DNA from: Clostridium beijerinckii
GTDB taxonomy: Bacteria; Bacillota; Clostridia; Clostridiales; Clostridiaceae
DNA: 64,000 bases
NCBI RefSeq assembly: GCF_018223745.1
Contig: NZ_CP073653.1
Coordinates: forward strand, 2,756,001-2,820,000
Direction of reading: 5' to 3'
In this document: one piece after another, positions 46,847 to 55,821 of the stretch
Numbering within the stretch: the stretch's first letter is position 1
Layout of the letters: each line of letters opens with the position of its first letter
Program-made: the position numbers and the translations under genes
The notes under the pieces: generated by a model
What the model was told of the DNA's origin: nothing
The model's database searches: none
Seen by the model: only the letters and a program-made list of their open reading frames with translations

Positions 46847-47644
46847 ATGAAAATGATACTTTTTACACTAGAAATAATAGATGAAGAAAATAATAACTAT
46901 AAAATTAAAGTCAGTAATGGTACTGAGAACTCCTTAGTAGAATTTAATCCTTTAAAAAAAGAATTACATTTTATAGATAATAACAACCTAAGTGATTTCT
47001 TTAAAGGACAGGAATACCAATTTAGAAAAATGCTTCATAATAAGTGACCAGATACATACTATGTAGGGTTTAATGTAAAAGTAGTCATAAGAGAAGATAA
47101 AGATGTAGCTGCTTTTAATGATAGAAGTAAAATCTTAGTTTTAGATAAACGAAATAGTAATTATGATAGTTATGCAATAGAGGAAAGTAAGGCTGAAGAG
47201 AAAATCTATAAAATCTACACAGATGCCAGTTATTTTGAGAAGAAAAATCATGGTGGATTTGCTTTTATAATAGAAGATTTGAAAGGAAATTATAATTTAT
47301 ATACAGAAAAAGTGAAAGACATAGGAAGCAGCCAAGCTGAACTTGAAGCAGCCATAAAAGCACTTGAATTATTAAAAGATGTTGAAAAAATAAGAATAAT
47401 AACTGATAGCCAGTATGTTAGAAAAGGACTCACAGAATGGTTACCTATATGGAAATTGAATGACTTTAAAACTATTAATGGAGAACCAGCTAAGAATATA
47501 GAAAAGTGGCTTGATTTTGATAAAGCTTGTAATGGAAAATATATTGAATTTCAGTGGGTAAAAGCACATTCTAACCATTTTGAGAATTCTCTCTGCGACA
47601 TGTATGCCAAAGATATAGCTAATAAAAATTCAACCAGTTACTAA
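46847..47644 (+). pseudogene. RNase H-type gene interrupted by an in-frame TGA
   Basis: A 266-codon frame with a single TGA at 47045-47047 (codon 67). The N-terminal 66 codons (MKMILFTLEIID...) start after AAGGAG. Past the TGA the same frame stays open and encodes an RNase H domain with all catalytic residues: Asp in YTDASYF, Glu in SSQAELEAA, Asp in ITDSQYV, then KAHSNH and NSLCD. Between 47048 and the domain there is no ATG, GTG or TTG in frame, so the domain cannot be made by simple re-initiation. The TGA is followed by C, a leaky context. Most likely a nonsense mutation. Confidence 0.75.
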
Positions 47645-47828
47645 TAGTTGCAAGAAGTTAATACGCTATAAATATTATAAGCTATAAGATCTACTTATCT
47701 AATACCCTTAATAGAATTGTAAATATAGAAATTTTATAAAAAATTTGCAGACAAACATAATGTTAGTATATAATTGTGCATGTTGGAATTTTATATAGTA
47801 ATTATATTATTTAAGAGGAGATTTAGTC

Positions 47829-49640
47829 GTGCAAGGTAGATGTTATTATTGTAATAAAGAATTAACTGAAAGAACAATTAAAAGACATGCAAAGAGTTGT
47901 TCAGTAATGAAAAAATCAATTGAAGAAAAGATGAATTATACTAAAGGGGTAAGAGAGCAATTCATAATATCCATGAAAGATAAGTATAATCCTAGTTTAT
48001 ATTGTATTTATGTTTCGATAGATGCAAAGTTGCAACTTCAGCATTTGGACAAATTTATAAGAGATATATGGGTAGAATGTTGTGGACATTTAAGTGCGTT
48101 TTATATTGATGAAGAAATATATCATGATAATAGTGATGAACAATATGAGATGAATTTTTATTTAAAAGATGTATTAAATGTTAATAAAAAGTTCGAATAT
48201 GAATATGATTTTGGTTCAACTACTTATTTGACTTTAGAAGTTGTAGATATAATACAAGTTCCAAGCGAATTTAGCCAAATGGAAGTTATTGCTAGAAATA
48301 ATCCAGAAGAAGGTAAACTTAATAATTCTCCAAGAGATGGGGTTTGCGGGTATATAGGAAATAAAAATTCGGAAAAAGAATACTTGCCTGGAAATAACAA
48401 TAAATACAAAGTTAGTAATAAAAAGCCGATACATAACAATGATGCTTTTTCAGATTTTGACGATTCTGAACAAATGATAGAGAATGATTTTTTAAAACAT
48501 TATAATAAATTTACAAATAGTTTTATACATACGTTTTTCAAGGATACATATTCTTTTGACCTAGAAGAATTGATCAAGCCATATCCTAAAAAAGAAATTT
48601 GTAGCCTAGCAGAGAACATTGGTCTTAAATTATCATATAATTTGAATAAAAATCAGGTAATTGAAAAATATATTGATGAATATGAAAAAAATATCAGAAA
48701 TAAAATGAATGTGATTAATGATGATATGTATAAAATATTATTAAAATACATTAAGAATAATGGAATAATTTCAGTTTCTGATAATGAAGCAGAAAATTAT
48801 GCGGATAAACATGCTTTTTTTATGAATCAAGGGATGGTATTTCCGTGCTTAAAAGATAGAAAACCAATCTTATTAATGCCTGAACTAATGCAGGCCGTTG
48901 TTAAGCAATGTGATACCCTAGAGTTTAGAAAGTTAATGAAGAAAAATAGTGAAATCATGAATATCTTTAGAGGTATGATTAAGTTATATGGTGTTCTTTG
49001 TTTTGAAGATGTTAAAGGATTAATGAAAAGATATGACAATGTAGAAGAGCAAATATTGTTATCTATATTAGAAGAAGGATCTTTTTATTATAATAATGAA
49101 TATTATGGTACAATTGACGATGACGGAAAAATTATATTTGTTAATGTGGAAATAGAGGATTATGAAGAAATATTAAATGATATAGACAATAATTTGGATT
49201 ATTCTATGATTAGTAAAGATGATCTAATTTCTATGTCTAACGAAGATTATTTGGAAAGAAGTAGTATTGGGAGGAAGTTTTCAAAAGAATTTTCATCTAT
49301 GTTTTTAGTTGATAAAAATGATGCTGCTGGAACTATGAACATGTTGGCTTTGGATATACAATATAGAAATTCTGAAGAAATACTTGAAGACATAATAAAT
49401 GGAATAGATGCAAAACTTGACAAGGAAGATGAAATCAGAGTATTTAATATTGTTAATAAATTTATTAAGAATATACCATTATGGAAATATAAAGGTGCAA
49501 CTATAAATGAAAAAGAAGGAAATAACAAAACAATTGAAAGCAAAAAAGAGATTGGAAGAAATGATCCATGCCCATGTCAAAGTGGAAAGAAGTACAAGAA
49601 GTGCTGTGGACGCAATGGAAATGTGATTCAACTGTTTTAA
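47829..49640 (+). CDS. Zinc-finger / pRiA4b-like / SEC-C motif protein
   Basis: 603 residues. N-terminal zinc-ribbon-like motif CYYCNKELTERTIKRHAKSC (about 5-24), a region with FEYEYDFGSTTYLTLEV (about 125-141) like the plasmid pRiA4b ORF-3 family, a long central region of unknown type, and a C-terminal SEC-C motif GRNDPCPCQSGKKYKKCCG (about 578-596) that binds zinc. GTG 47829 follows AGGAGAT. Function unknown; the multi-finger layout suggests nucleic acid or protein binding. Monocistronic with terminator. Confidence 0.78.
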   Translation: MQGRCYYCNKELTERTIKRHAKSCSVMKKSIEEKMNYTKGVREQFIISMKDKYNPSLYCIYVSIDAKLQLQHLDKFIRDIWVECCGHLSAFYIDEEIYHDNSDEQYEMNFYLKDVLNVNKKFEYEYDFGSTTYLTLEVVDIIQVPSEFSQMEVIARNNPEEGKLNNSPRDGVCGYIGNKNSEKEYLPGNNNKYKVSNKKPIHNNDAFSDFDDSEQMIENDFLKHYNKFTNSFIHTFFKDTYSFDLEELIKPYPKKEICSLAENIGLKLSYNLNKNQVIEKYIDEYEKNIRNKMNVINDDMYKILLKYIKNNGIISVSDNEAENYADKHAFFMNQGMVFPCLKDRKPILLMPELMQAVVKQCDTLEFRKLMKKNSEIMNIFRGMIKLYGVLCFEDVKGLMKRYDNVEEQILLSILEEGSFYYNNEYYGTIDDDGKIIFVNVEIEDYEEILNDIDNNLDYSMISKDDLISMSNEDYLERSSIGRKFSKEFSSMFLVDKNDAAGTMNMLALDIQYRNSEEILEDIINGIDAKLDKEDEIRVFNIVNKFIKNIPLWKYKGATINEKEGNNKTIESKKEIGRNDPCPCQSGKKYKKCCGRNGNVIQLF

Positions 49641-49733
49641 AGAATTTTAGTTATACAAATAACTTATGAATGCAATTTTGCATACTTTTTCTTTTAGATA
49701 AATATATTAATATTATTTTAAATATAGTACGAG

Positions 49734-49769
49734 AAATAAGGGTTTATCAAAGATGAACCCTTATTTTTT
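49734..49769 (+). terminator. Terminator after SEC-C gene
   Basis: AAATAAGGGTT pairs with AACCCTTATTT, then T6. Confidence 0.88.
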
Positions 49770-49811
49770 GAGAAAATAGATAGTGAATTAAATTAAAAAA
49801 AGCATAAAAAT

Positions 49812-49840
49812 TTGACATTAAAATATTATGTGACTATGAT
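49812..49840 (+). promoter_or_regulatory. Sigma-A promoter before the GNAT gene
   Basis: TTGACA (49812-49817), 17-bp spacer, TATGAT (49835-49840). Confidence 0.65.
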
Positions 49841-49888
49841 ATAATAGTTCTGTGGATATATAAGGAATTAATAAAGGGTTTTTGTAAA

Positions 49889-50209
49889 ATGAATAAAATT
49901 ATGGAGAGGATGGTGTTATGTATTATGTTTGATATTAAAAAAGGATTGAATAAATTCTATATTGGAGAAACGGAAGAAAATACTTTAGCAGAAGTAATAT
50001 TAAGTGATACTAGTAAGGATGTAATAAAAATTGAGCATACTTTTGTAGGCGAAAAGTTGAAGGGCAAAGGAGCAGGAAAACTTTTAATAAGGAAAGTTGT
50101 AGATTTTGCGATAGAAGAAAATAAGAAGATAATGCCAGTATGTGTTTTTGCAAAAAAGGAATTTGATAAAAATAAAGAGTATGAGAGTGTTTTATATAAA
50201 AATGCTTAA
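49889..50209 (+). CDS. GNAT-family N-acetyltransferase (YjdJ-like)
   Basis: Small acetyltransferase of up to 106 residues of the YjdJ/COG2388 type. The family's KFYIGETEENTLAEV opening, the IEHTFVGEKLKGKGAGKLLIRKVVDFA acetyl-CoA loop and IMPVCVFAKKEF ending are all visible. The start is uncertain: ATG 49889 has AAAGGG upstream, whereas ATG 49925 is nearer the family's usual start but poorly spaced from GGAGAGG. Its stop overlaps the next gene. Confidence 0.82.
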   Translation: MNKIMERMVLCIMFDIKKGLNKFYIGETEENTLAEVILSDTSKDVIKIEHTFVGEKLKGKGAGKLLIRKVVDFAIEENKKIMPVCVFAKKEFDKNKEYESVLYKNA

Positions 50210-50753
50210 TGGGTTTAAGGACAAAAGACTTGGAAACCCACCTGGAGTATTAGGAGCGATGTTACTTAAAGAAGGATTCTTTTTAGTATGTGCAGATGAT
50301 TTAGAAAGCCCAATAAAAAGGTGGGATATAAGAAGATTAAACGCTTTTGTTTGGGCAAGAGAAGTAGAAATAGAGAATAAAAATCAACTTTATAATGTAT
50401 GGCATGCTCTCAAATTTTTATGTCAAGAACTAGATGAGAAGGCGGCTAGAAGTTTAGGAAACAAGTTATCAAATTTAAACGATACTCAAAAAGAAGATAT
50501 TGAAGAATGCAGACAAATGATCCTTAATATTATTAGAAAGCCATCAACTTTAAGTAGAATAAAGGCATGGTTATGGAAAAATTATAGTTACTATAGAAAA
50601 TATAAAGGTATAGAACTTGATATAGTGAAAGAACCAACAGATCTAAGATCAAATACAATTTTGGCTGAAGAACTAATTAAGTTAGAAAACAAACTATATA
50701 ATGAAGGATATTCTTTGGGATCGAGTCCAATTCTTTATAGAGGAAAAAGATAG
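50202..50753 (+). CDS. Unknown protein translationally overlapping the GNAT gene
   Basis: 183 residues from ATG 50202, which overlaps the GNAT stop by 8 bp; longer in-frame starts at 50181 and 50142 exist inside the GNAT gene. Soluble, mixed charge, with NPPGVLGAMLLKEGF near the start, a helical middle (VWHALKFLCQELDEKAA) and an aromatic segment AWLWKNYSYYRKYKG. I do not recognise the family. Overlap suggests co-expression with the acetyltransferase. No terminator was seen before the rubrerythrin gene. Confidence 0.6.
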   Translation: MLNGFKDKRLGNPPGVLGAMLLKEGFFLVCADDLESPIKRWDIRRLNAFVWAREVEIENKNQLYNVWHALKFLCQELDEKAARSLGNKLSNLNDTQKEDIEECRQMILNIIRKPSTLSRIKAWLWKNYSYYRKYKGIELDIVKEPTDLRSNTILAEELIKLENKLYNEGYSLGSSPILYRGKR

Positions 50754-50904
50754 AAATATGCATATTGTGTATAAAAATGTAGAAATAAAGGTTATGAAAG
50801 TGCGAAAGAATAGAAGGAAAAAAGGATATAGATGTTGAAATATATATAATAAGGTAATTAGCCTAATAAATATTTATTGAAATGATAGCGAGGAGAGAGA
50901 ATTT

Positions 50905-51447
50905 ATGAAAAAATTTGTTTGTACAGTGTGTGGTTATATTCATGAAGGAGAAGCAGCACCAGAAAAATGTCCAGTATGTGGTGTAGGATCAGAAAAGTTC
51001 ATAGAACAAAGTGGTGACTTAGCTTTTGCTGATGAACATGTAATTGGAGTTGCTAAAGGCGTTGAGAAAGAAGTGATCGATGGATTACAGGCGAACTTTA
51101 TTGGAGAATGCACAGAAGTTGGAATGTACTTAGCTATGTCAAGACAAGCTGATAGAGAAGGGTATCCAGAAGTTGCAGAAGCATATAAGAGAATCGCATT
51201 TGAAGAAGCAGAACATGCTGCTAAATTTGCTGAATTACTTGGAGAAGTAGTAGTGGCAGATACAAAAGCTAATTTACAAGCTAGAGTCGATGCAGAACAT
51301 GGCGCATGTCAAGGTAAGATGGATTTAGCAACAATTGCTAAGAAATTAAACTTAGATGCAATACATGATACAGTTCATGAAATGTGTAAGGATGAAGCTA
51401 GACATGGAAAAGCTTTCAAAGGACTTTTAGATAGATATTTTGCATAA
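50905..51447 (+). CDS. Reverse rubrerythrin
   Basis: 180-residue peroxidase in which the rubredoxin domain is N-terminal (CTVCGY and CPVCG, residues 6-26) and the ferritin-like di-iron domain C-terminal (EEAEHAAKF and DEARHGKAF). This inverted order defines reverse rubrerythrins of clostridia, which reduce hydrogen peroxide with NADH-derived electrons. ATG follows GAGGAGAG. Followed by a strong terminator; expression by oxygen stress through PerR is known for relatives, but no operator was identified here. Confidence 0.94.
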   Translation: MKKFVCTVCGYIHEGEAAPEKCPVCGVGSEKFIEQSGDLAFADEHVIGVAKGVEKEVIDGLQANFIGECTEVGMYLAMSRQADREGYPEVAEAYKRIAFEEAEHAAKFAELLGEVVVADTKANLQARVDAEHGACQGKMDLATIAKKLNLDAIHDTVHEMCKDEARHGKAFKGLLDRYFA

Positions 51448-51482
51448 AGAAAATATCTAAAGTTGTTAACAAAAAATATTCA

Positions 51483-51525
51483 TAAAGGTGGATTAGGTAG
51501 AAATACTTAATCCGCCTTTATTTAT
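51483..51525 (+). terminator. Terminator after reverse rubrerythrin
   Basis: TAAAGGTGGATTA pairs with TAATCCGCCTTTA (one wobble), then TTTATT. The stretch 51526-51866 shows no gene or riboswitch consensus. Confidence 0.85.
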
Positions 51526-51866
51526 TCTTTCGTCAAAATCGTGTATGTACAGAAACAATACATTAATATATGTTAAACTAATTTTAAGCTCAGAATAGTA
51601 TAAAATGTAGCTCATATTATTTAAAAAACTGTAGATTATTAAGTTGTCTAAATTATTTAAAATTAATCAATCAAAAGCTTATATTAAAAAAATGTGATAT
51701 AATTATTTTATATCTTTAGTTGTTATTATTTTACAGTTAAATACAGTATATATCACGATAAAACATGCCTAAAGATATATAGTATGAAGTCATTAAGATA
51801 AAAATAAATGTTTTAAAGAGTTAAAATCTAGTATAGATTATTAGTTATGTAAATCTGAGCTTTTTT

Positions 51867-54320
51867 GTGTCTCATACTGGAGGTGATATTATTAAGACTG
51901 CGTTATTTATATTATTATTTTCATGTTGTATTTTTTATTTATTTTTAGGAATATACGGTTATAGAATGGATAAAAAATCAAAAACAAATCAGATATTTAT
52001 ATATATATGTATTTGCTTTGGACTTTGGTCAGGCGGATATGCAATGATGTTAACATCTGATAATATCAATACAGCATTTTTTTGGAGAAATTCTTCGGTT
52101 CTAGGGTATTGCTTTTTTAATGGACTTTGGCTATACTTTGCATATTTACTGAATAATGAGGATGATTTTGAGTATATTTCAATAATAAAATTTTTAGCAT
52201 ATGTTCCAACTACACTATTATTTATTGGAAACATTATAGTAGAACCTTATTCAGCAATGACTAAGGAATATTATGGCTGGATTGATGTGGCTCCAGAGTT
52301 GTTTCCACAAATTCTATATATAATATGGGCGATAGTAATAGATTTTGTAGGTGTTATAGTATTGTATTTAAGAGGAAAATATTCTAAGAAGAATAGAGTA
52401 AAAAAGCAAAACAAAATTATTTTAATAACTTGTACAGTAAGTATTATTATAGGAATAATTACAGATTTTATTTTGCCTTTACTAGGAGTAACTATTTTTC
52501 CATCAGCAGTATTAACGGGAACTATAGCTTTAGGTGGTATTTATTATGCAATAAACAAGCATAGATTGATGTTGACGACTCCGAAGTATATATCAGAATA
52601 TATTTTTAACACTGTAAATGAGCCGATTTTTATTTTAAATGAGAACTTCATTATTAAAAATTGTAATGATGCATCATTAAGTGTAACTAATTATAAAATT
52701 GAAGAAGTAGAAGGAAAAATATTTAGTGAATTACTGGATAATGTTGATTTTGACTTAAGTAGTATAACGAAAAATTCTTGTGCAAAAAATATAGAAGTTA
52801 ACTTGGAAACGAAATATGGAAATAACATTACATGTGAATTGTCAGGTACAATTATATATGATGAATATAGCGATATATTAGGAATATTAATATTACTACA
52901 TGATATTTCGGAAAGAAAAAAAATATTAGAAATGGAAAAGAACTGTACTTTAAAATTAGAAGAAGCTAATATGATGCTTAAAAATCAAATTCAAGATAAA
53001 ATAAGAGCTGAGGAGAAACTTCGTCATTTTGTCTATTATGATCCTCTCACGGAACTTCCTAATAGAAAAATGATGCTAGAAAACCTTAATATGCTTTTAG
53101 AAATTAAAAATAATAGTTTCGCAATACTTTTCATAGATTTAGATGGATTTAAAAGTATAAATGATAATTATGGACATCAAGTTGGTGACAAAGTTCTCAA
53201 AAATGTTGCGGACACATTAAAAGGTATAATAAGTAATGTTGATATAATAAGCAGAATTGGTGGAGATGAATTTGTAATTATAACAACTGATATAAAATCC
53301 ACTACTTATGTTAAGGAAATTGCTGAAAGAATTCAAAAAGCATTGAAAATTCCTTTTATTTATAATGAGGAAAATTTATGTGTTGGAGCCAGTATTGGCA
53401 TAAGTATATTTCCTGAACATGGTAAAGATGCAGATACATTGATTAGAAAAGCAGATGTAGCCATGTATGAAGTTAAGAAAAAAGGTGGGTATGATTATGC
53501 CTTGTATTCATCGAAAATAAATGATGAATTTCTTAATAAAATGAATATCAAAGAGAAATTAAATAAAGCCATGGAAAATAATGAATTTGTAATTTACTAT
53601 CAACCAATTATAAGTTTAAGATCAATGAAAGTGCTATATTCAGAAGCTCTAATTAGATGGAAACAAGCTGATAAAATTATTTCTCCTATAGAGTTTATTC
53701 CAATTGCAAAAAGTGTGGGTGAAATAATATCAATTGATAATTGGGTATTAGAAAATGCCTGTAAGCAATGTGAAATATGGCATGAGCTCGGAGGAAGTGA
53801 ATTTAGTATTTCAGTTAATGTTTCTTATTCGCAATTAAAGCAATCTGAGTTCATACCAATGGTTGAAAATATATTAAATCATTATTCGTTTCCGGCAAGA
53901 TGTTTAAATATGGAGATTACTGAAGATGAGGCTATGGAGGATTCTGGTACAATCATAGGAATACTAGAAAAGTTAAGAAAAATAGGAGTTAGAGTATCTT
54001 TAGATGACTTTGGTACAGGCTACTCATCCCTTAGCTATGTCAATAGATTACCTATTGATATGATAAAAATTGACAAGTCACTTGTATGGAACTTGGAAAA
54101 GGATTATAAAAGTGTAATGATTGTTAGATCAATAATAACTTTAGGGCATAGTCTGAATCTTAAGATTATTGCAGAAGGAATTGAAACTCAAGAACAATTT
54201 AGGATTCTAAATGAACTTAACTGTGATTATATTCAAGGTTACTTAATAGGAAAACCAATGGAAGCATTGGAGTTTGAGCATAGATTTATTAAAAAGGAAA
54301 CTGAAACTATGAAATCATAA
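51867..54320 (+). CDS. 7TM-PAS-GGDEF-EAL c-di-GMP protein (start uncertain)
   Basis: 817 residues: N-terminal seven-helix sensor of the histidine-kinase 7TM type (about 10-235), PAS (about 250-360), coiled coil, GGDEF (about 385-550; IGGDEFVIIT near 463) and EAL (about 570-810; YSEALIRWK near 593, DDFGTGYSSLSYV). Both signature motifs are intact; the RxxD inhibitory site is absent (SNVD). The GTG at 51867 has no clear ribosome site. A near-perfect GGAGGTGAT (51879-51887) instead points to in-frame ATT codons at 51888 or 51891, placing the start right before the first helix. Confidence 0.88.
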   Translation: MSHTGGDIIKTALFILLFSCCIFYLFLGIYGYRMDKKSKTNQIFIYICICFGLWSGGYAMMLTSDNINTAFFWRNSSVLGYCFFNGLWLYFAYLLNNEDDFEYISIIKFLAYVPTTLLFIGNIIVEPYSAMTKEYYGWIDVAPELFPQILYIIWAIVIDFVGVIVLYLRGKYSKKNRVKKQNKIILITCTVSIIIGIITDFILPLLGVTIFPSAVLTGTIALGGIYYAINKHRLMLTTPKYISEYIFNTVNEPIFILNENFIIKNCNDASLSVTNYKIEEVEGKIFSELLDNVDFDLSSITKNSCAKNIEVNLETKYGNNITCELSGTIIYDEYSDILGILILLHDISERKKILEMEKNCTLKLEEANMMLKNQIQDKIRAEEKLRHFVYYDPLTELPNRKMMLENLNMLLEIKNNSFAILFIDLDGFKSINDNYGHQVGDKVLKNVADTLKGIISNVDIISRIGGDEFVIITTDIKSTTYVKEIAERIQKALKIPFIYNEENLCVGASIGISIFPEHGKDADTLIRKADVAMYEVKKKGGYDYALYSSKINDEFLNKMNIKEKLNKAMENNEFVIYYQPIISLRSMKVLYSEALIRWKQADKIISPIEFIPIAKSVGEIISIDNWVLENACKQCEIWHELGGSEFSISVNVSYSQLKQSEFIPMVENILNHYSFPARCLNMEITEDEAMEDSGTIIGILEKLRKIGVRVSLDDFGTGYSSLSYVNRLPIDMIKIDKSLVWNLEKDYKSVMIVRSIITLGHSLNLKIIAEGIETQEQFRILNELNCDYIQGYLIGKPMEALEFEHRFIKKETETMKS

Positions 54321-54358
54321 AAATTAGAAGTATTTTACTAAAAGATAATATAGATATA

Positions 54359-54395
54359 AGAGCTATCCGCATGCTAAAAATGGATAGCTTCTTAA
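54359..54395 (+). terminator. Terminator after GGDEF-EAL gene
   Basis: AGCTATCC pairs with GGATAGCT, followed by TCTTAATTT. Confidence 0.7.
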
Positions 54396-54461
54396 TTTGT
54401 ATAAGATGTATATTTGAGTTGTAAAATTCAAGTTATAGAATATTTATTAAGGAGATTTTAA

Positions 54462-55223
54462 ATGGAGACAACTATTTATTATTTTACTGGTACAGGAAAT
54501 TCACTGAAGATAGCTAAAGATTTATGTGAAAATATCACCAATTGTCGATTGATACGCATATGCAAACGTAATATGAATATAAATGAAGTGACTTCTGAAA
54601 GAATAGGATTTGTTTTTCCTGTTTACTATAGAGGGCTTCCTAAAATGGTTGCAAATTTTATAAAAAACTTAGATGTTAATTTAGGCAAATACTTTTTTGC
54701 AGTAGCTAATTTTGGGAGTTATGCTGCATTAACCTTTGAGCAAATTGATATCCTGTTAAGAAGTAAAGGAAAATCACTTTCTGCAAATTTTAGTGTTGAG
54801 ATGCCTGGAAATATGTGGTTTATGTATTATCCTCATCCTAAAGAAGATTTCATTAATCGAATGAATAATCAATCAAGGATAACAATTAATATTGCAAGAA
54901 TGATTAATAATAATTATGAAAATAATATCCCTGTCATAAAAAACAGATATAAAGAAGAAAAGATGTATGAAGATTTTAACCCAAATAACATTGATGAAAA
55001 TTTCTGGGTTAGCGAGAAATGTATAGGCTGCGGAATTTGTTCTAATGTATGTCCAGCTGAAAATATAGAAATTATAGAAGCAAAACCTTCATGGGAACAT
55101 CGATGTGAGCAATGTCTGGCGTGCATCCACTTATGTCCGCAAACAGCAATTGAGTTTAAGAAAGATTCAATAAATAAAGAAAGATATAAAAATATATTTG
55201 TTAAAACCAAGGATCTCTTTTAA
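54462..55223 (+). CDS. EFR1-family flavodoxin-ferredoxin protein
   Basis: 253 residues: N-terminal flavodoxin-like domain (IYYFTGTGNSLKIAKDL phosphate loop, residues 5-21) and C-terminal double [4Fe-4S] ferredoxin domain (CIGCGICSNVCP near 187, CEQCLACIHLCP near 212). Proteins of this EFR1 type shuttle electrons, partner unknown. ATG 54462 follows AAGGAGAT. Eight bp downstream lies a remnant of an unrelated gene. Confidence 0.9.
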   Translation: METTIYYFTGTGNSLKIAKDLCENITNCRLIRICKRNMNINEVTSERIGFVFPVYYRGLPKMVANFIKNLDVNLGKYFFAVANFGSYAALTFEQIDILLRSKGKSLSANFSVEMPGNMWFMYYPHPKEDFINRMNNQSRITINIARMINNNYENNIPVIKNRYKEEKMYEDFNPNNIDENFWVSEKCIGCGICSNVCPAENIEIIEAKPSWEHRCEQCLACIHLCPQTAIEFKKDSINKERYKNIFVKTKDLF

Positions 55224-55231
55224 AATCTAGT

Positions 55232-55564
55232 TTGTGGATATATAAGTATATTTTTCCAGATGGATATGTTCCATCTGTTTCAGAATTGATCTGCTCAATT
55301 TCAGATAAACATTTCAATGTAAGTGATGTAGAAAATCTTAGATTGCATTATGAAAAAAAAATAGAACATTGGGCAAGTAATTTTGAAAATGCTTTGCCTG
55401 AAATAAGAAAGACTAAGGATGAAACATTTATAAGAATGTGGAGATTATATTTAAATGCCTGTGCAGCATCTTTTAATAGTGGAAATGTTCATATACACCA
55501 ATTTCTATTTGGCAAAGGAGTAAATAATAATTTACATTGGACTAGAGAGTATATGTATAAATAA
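55232..55564 (+). pseudogene. C-terminal remnant of cyclopropane-fatty-acid synthase
   Basis: An open stretch of 110 codons matching the C-terminal quarter of cyclopropane-fatty-acyl-phospholipid synthase: IYKYIFPDGYVPSVSEL, VENLRLHYEKKIEHW, FIRMWRLYLNACAASF and FLFGKGVNNN are family hallmarks. The SAM-binding and catalytic N-terminal part (about 280 residues) is missing and no ribosome site precedes the first usable codon, TTG 55232. The break point lies within about 10 bp of the upstream ferredoxin gene's stop, as expected for a deletion. Confidence 0.82.
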
Positions 55565-55582
55565 TATTATCTAAAAGTTTTG

Positions 55583-55636
55583 GCCATATTTTATTAATGA
55601 ATTCTTTTGTTAGCATCATTCATTATAGGATATGGC
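55583..55636 (+). terminator. Hairpin abutting repeat copy 2
   Basis: GCCATAT with ATATGGC and TAATGAAT with ATTCATTA form a two-part stem right before the repeat at 55638. No T run; terminator function uncertain. Confidence 0.4.
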
Positions 55637-55637
55637 T

Positions 55638-55713
55638 ATATATATGTTGAAATTCACAATGCACATTTCACAAGTCACAATTACGGCTAAAATTTTTGCA
55701 ATATTTTTAGAAT
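55638..55713 (+). repeat. ~60-bp interspersed repeat, copy 2 (long form)
   Basis: Same sequence as 37945-38006 with more 8-bp units of the TCACAATT type (at least three variant units), ending GCAATATTTTTAGAAT. Located 109 bp before the sugar-binding protein gene. Confidence 0.75.
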
Positions 55714-55821
55714 CCTTTTATTTCTAAATGATTAATTTTGAATAAATTTTATATTTATATGCAACCTAATCAAGAGTAGATATATAATTTTGAGTATTTA
55801 TATCTAATGGGAGGCATTATA

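Noticed and set aside
49889..50753. GNAT toxin-antitoxin module
   Set aside because: The acetyltransferase is of the small YjdJ type, and the partner is downstream, larger and without a DNA-binding motif, unlike TacAT-type systems.
51867..54320. Degenerate or enzymatically dead GGDEF or EAL domain
   Set aside because: Both signature motifs are intact in this protein and in the one at 8997-11942, so no loss of activity can be claimed from sequence.
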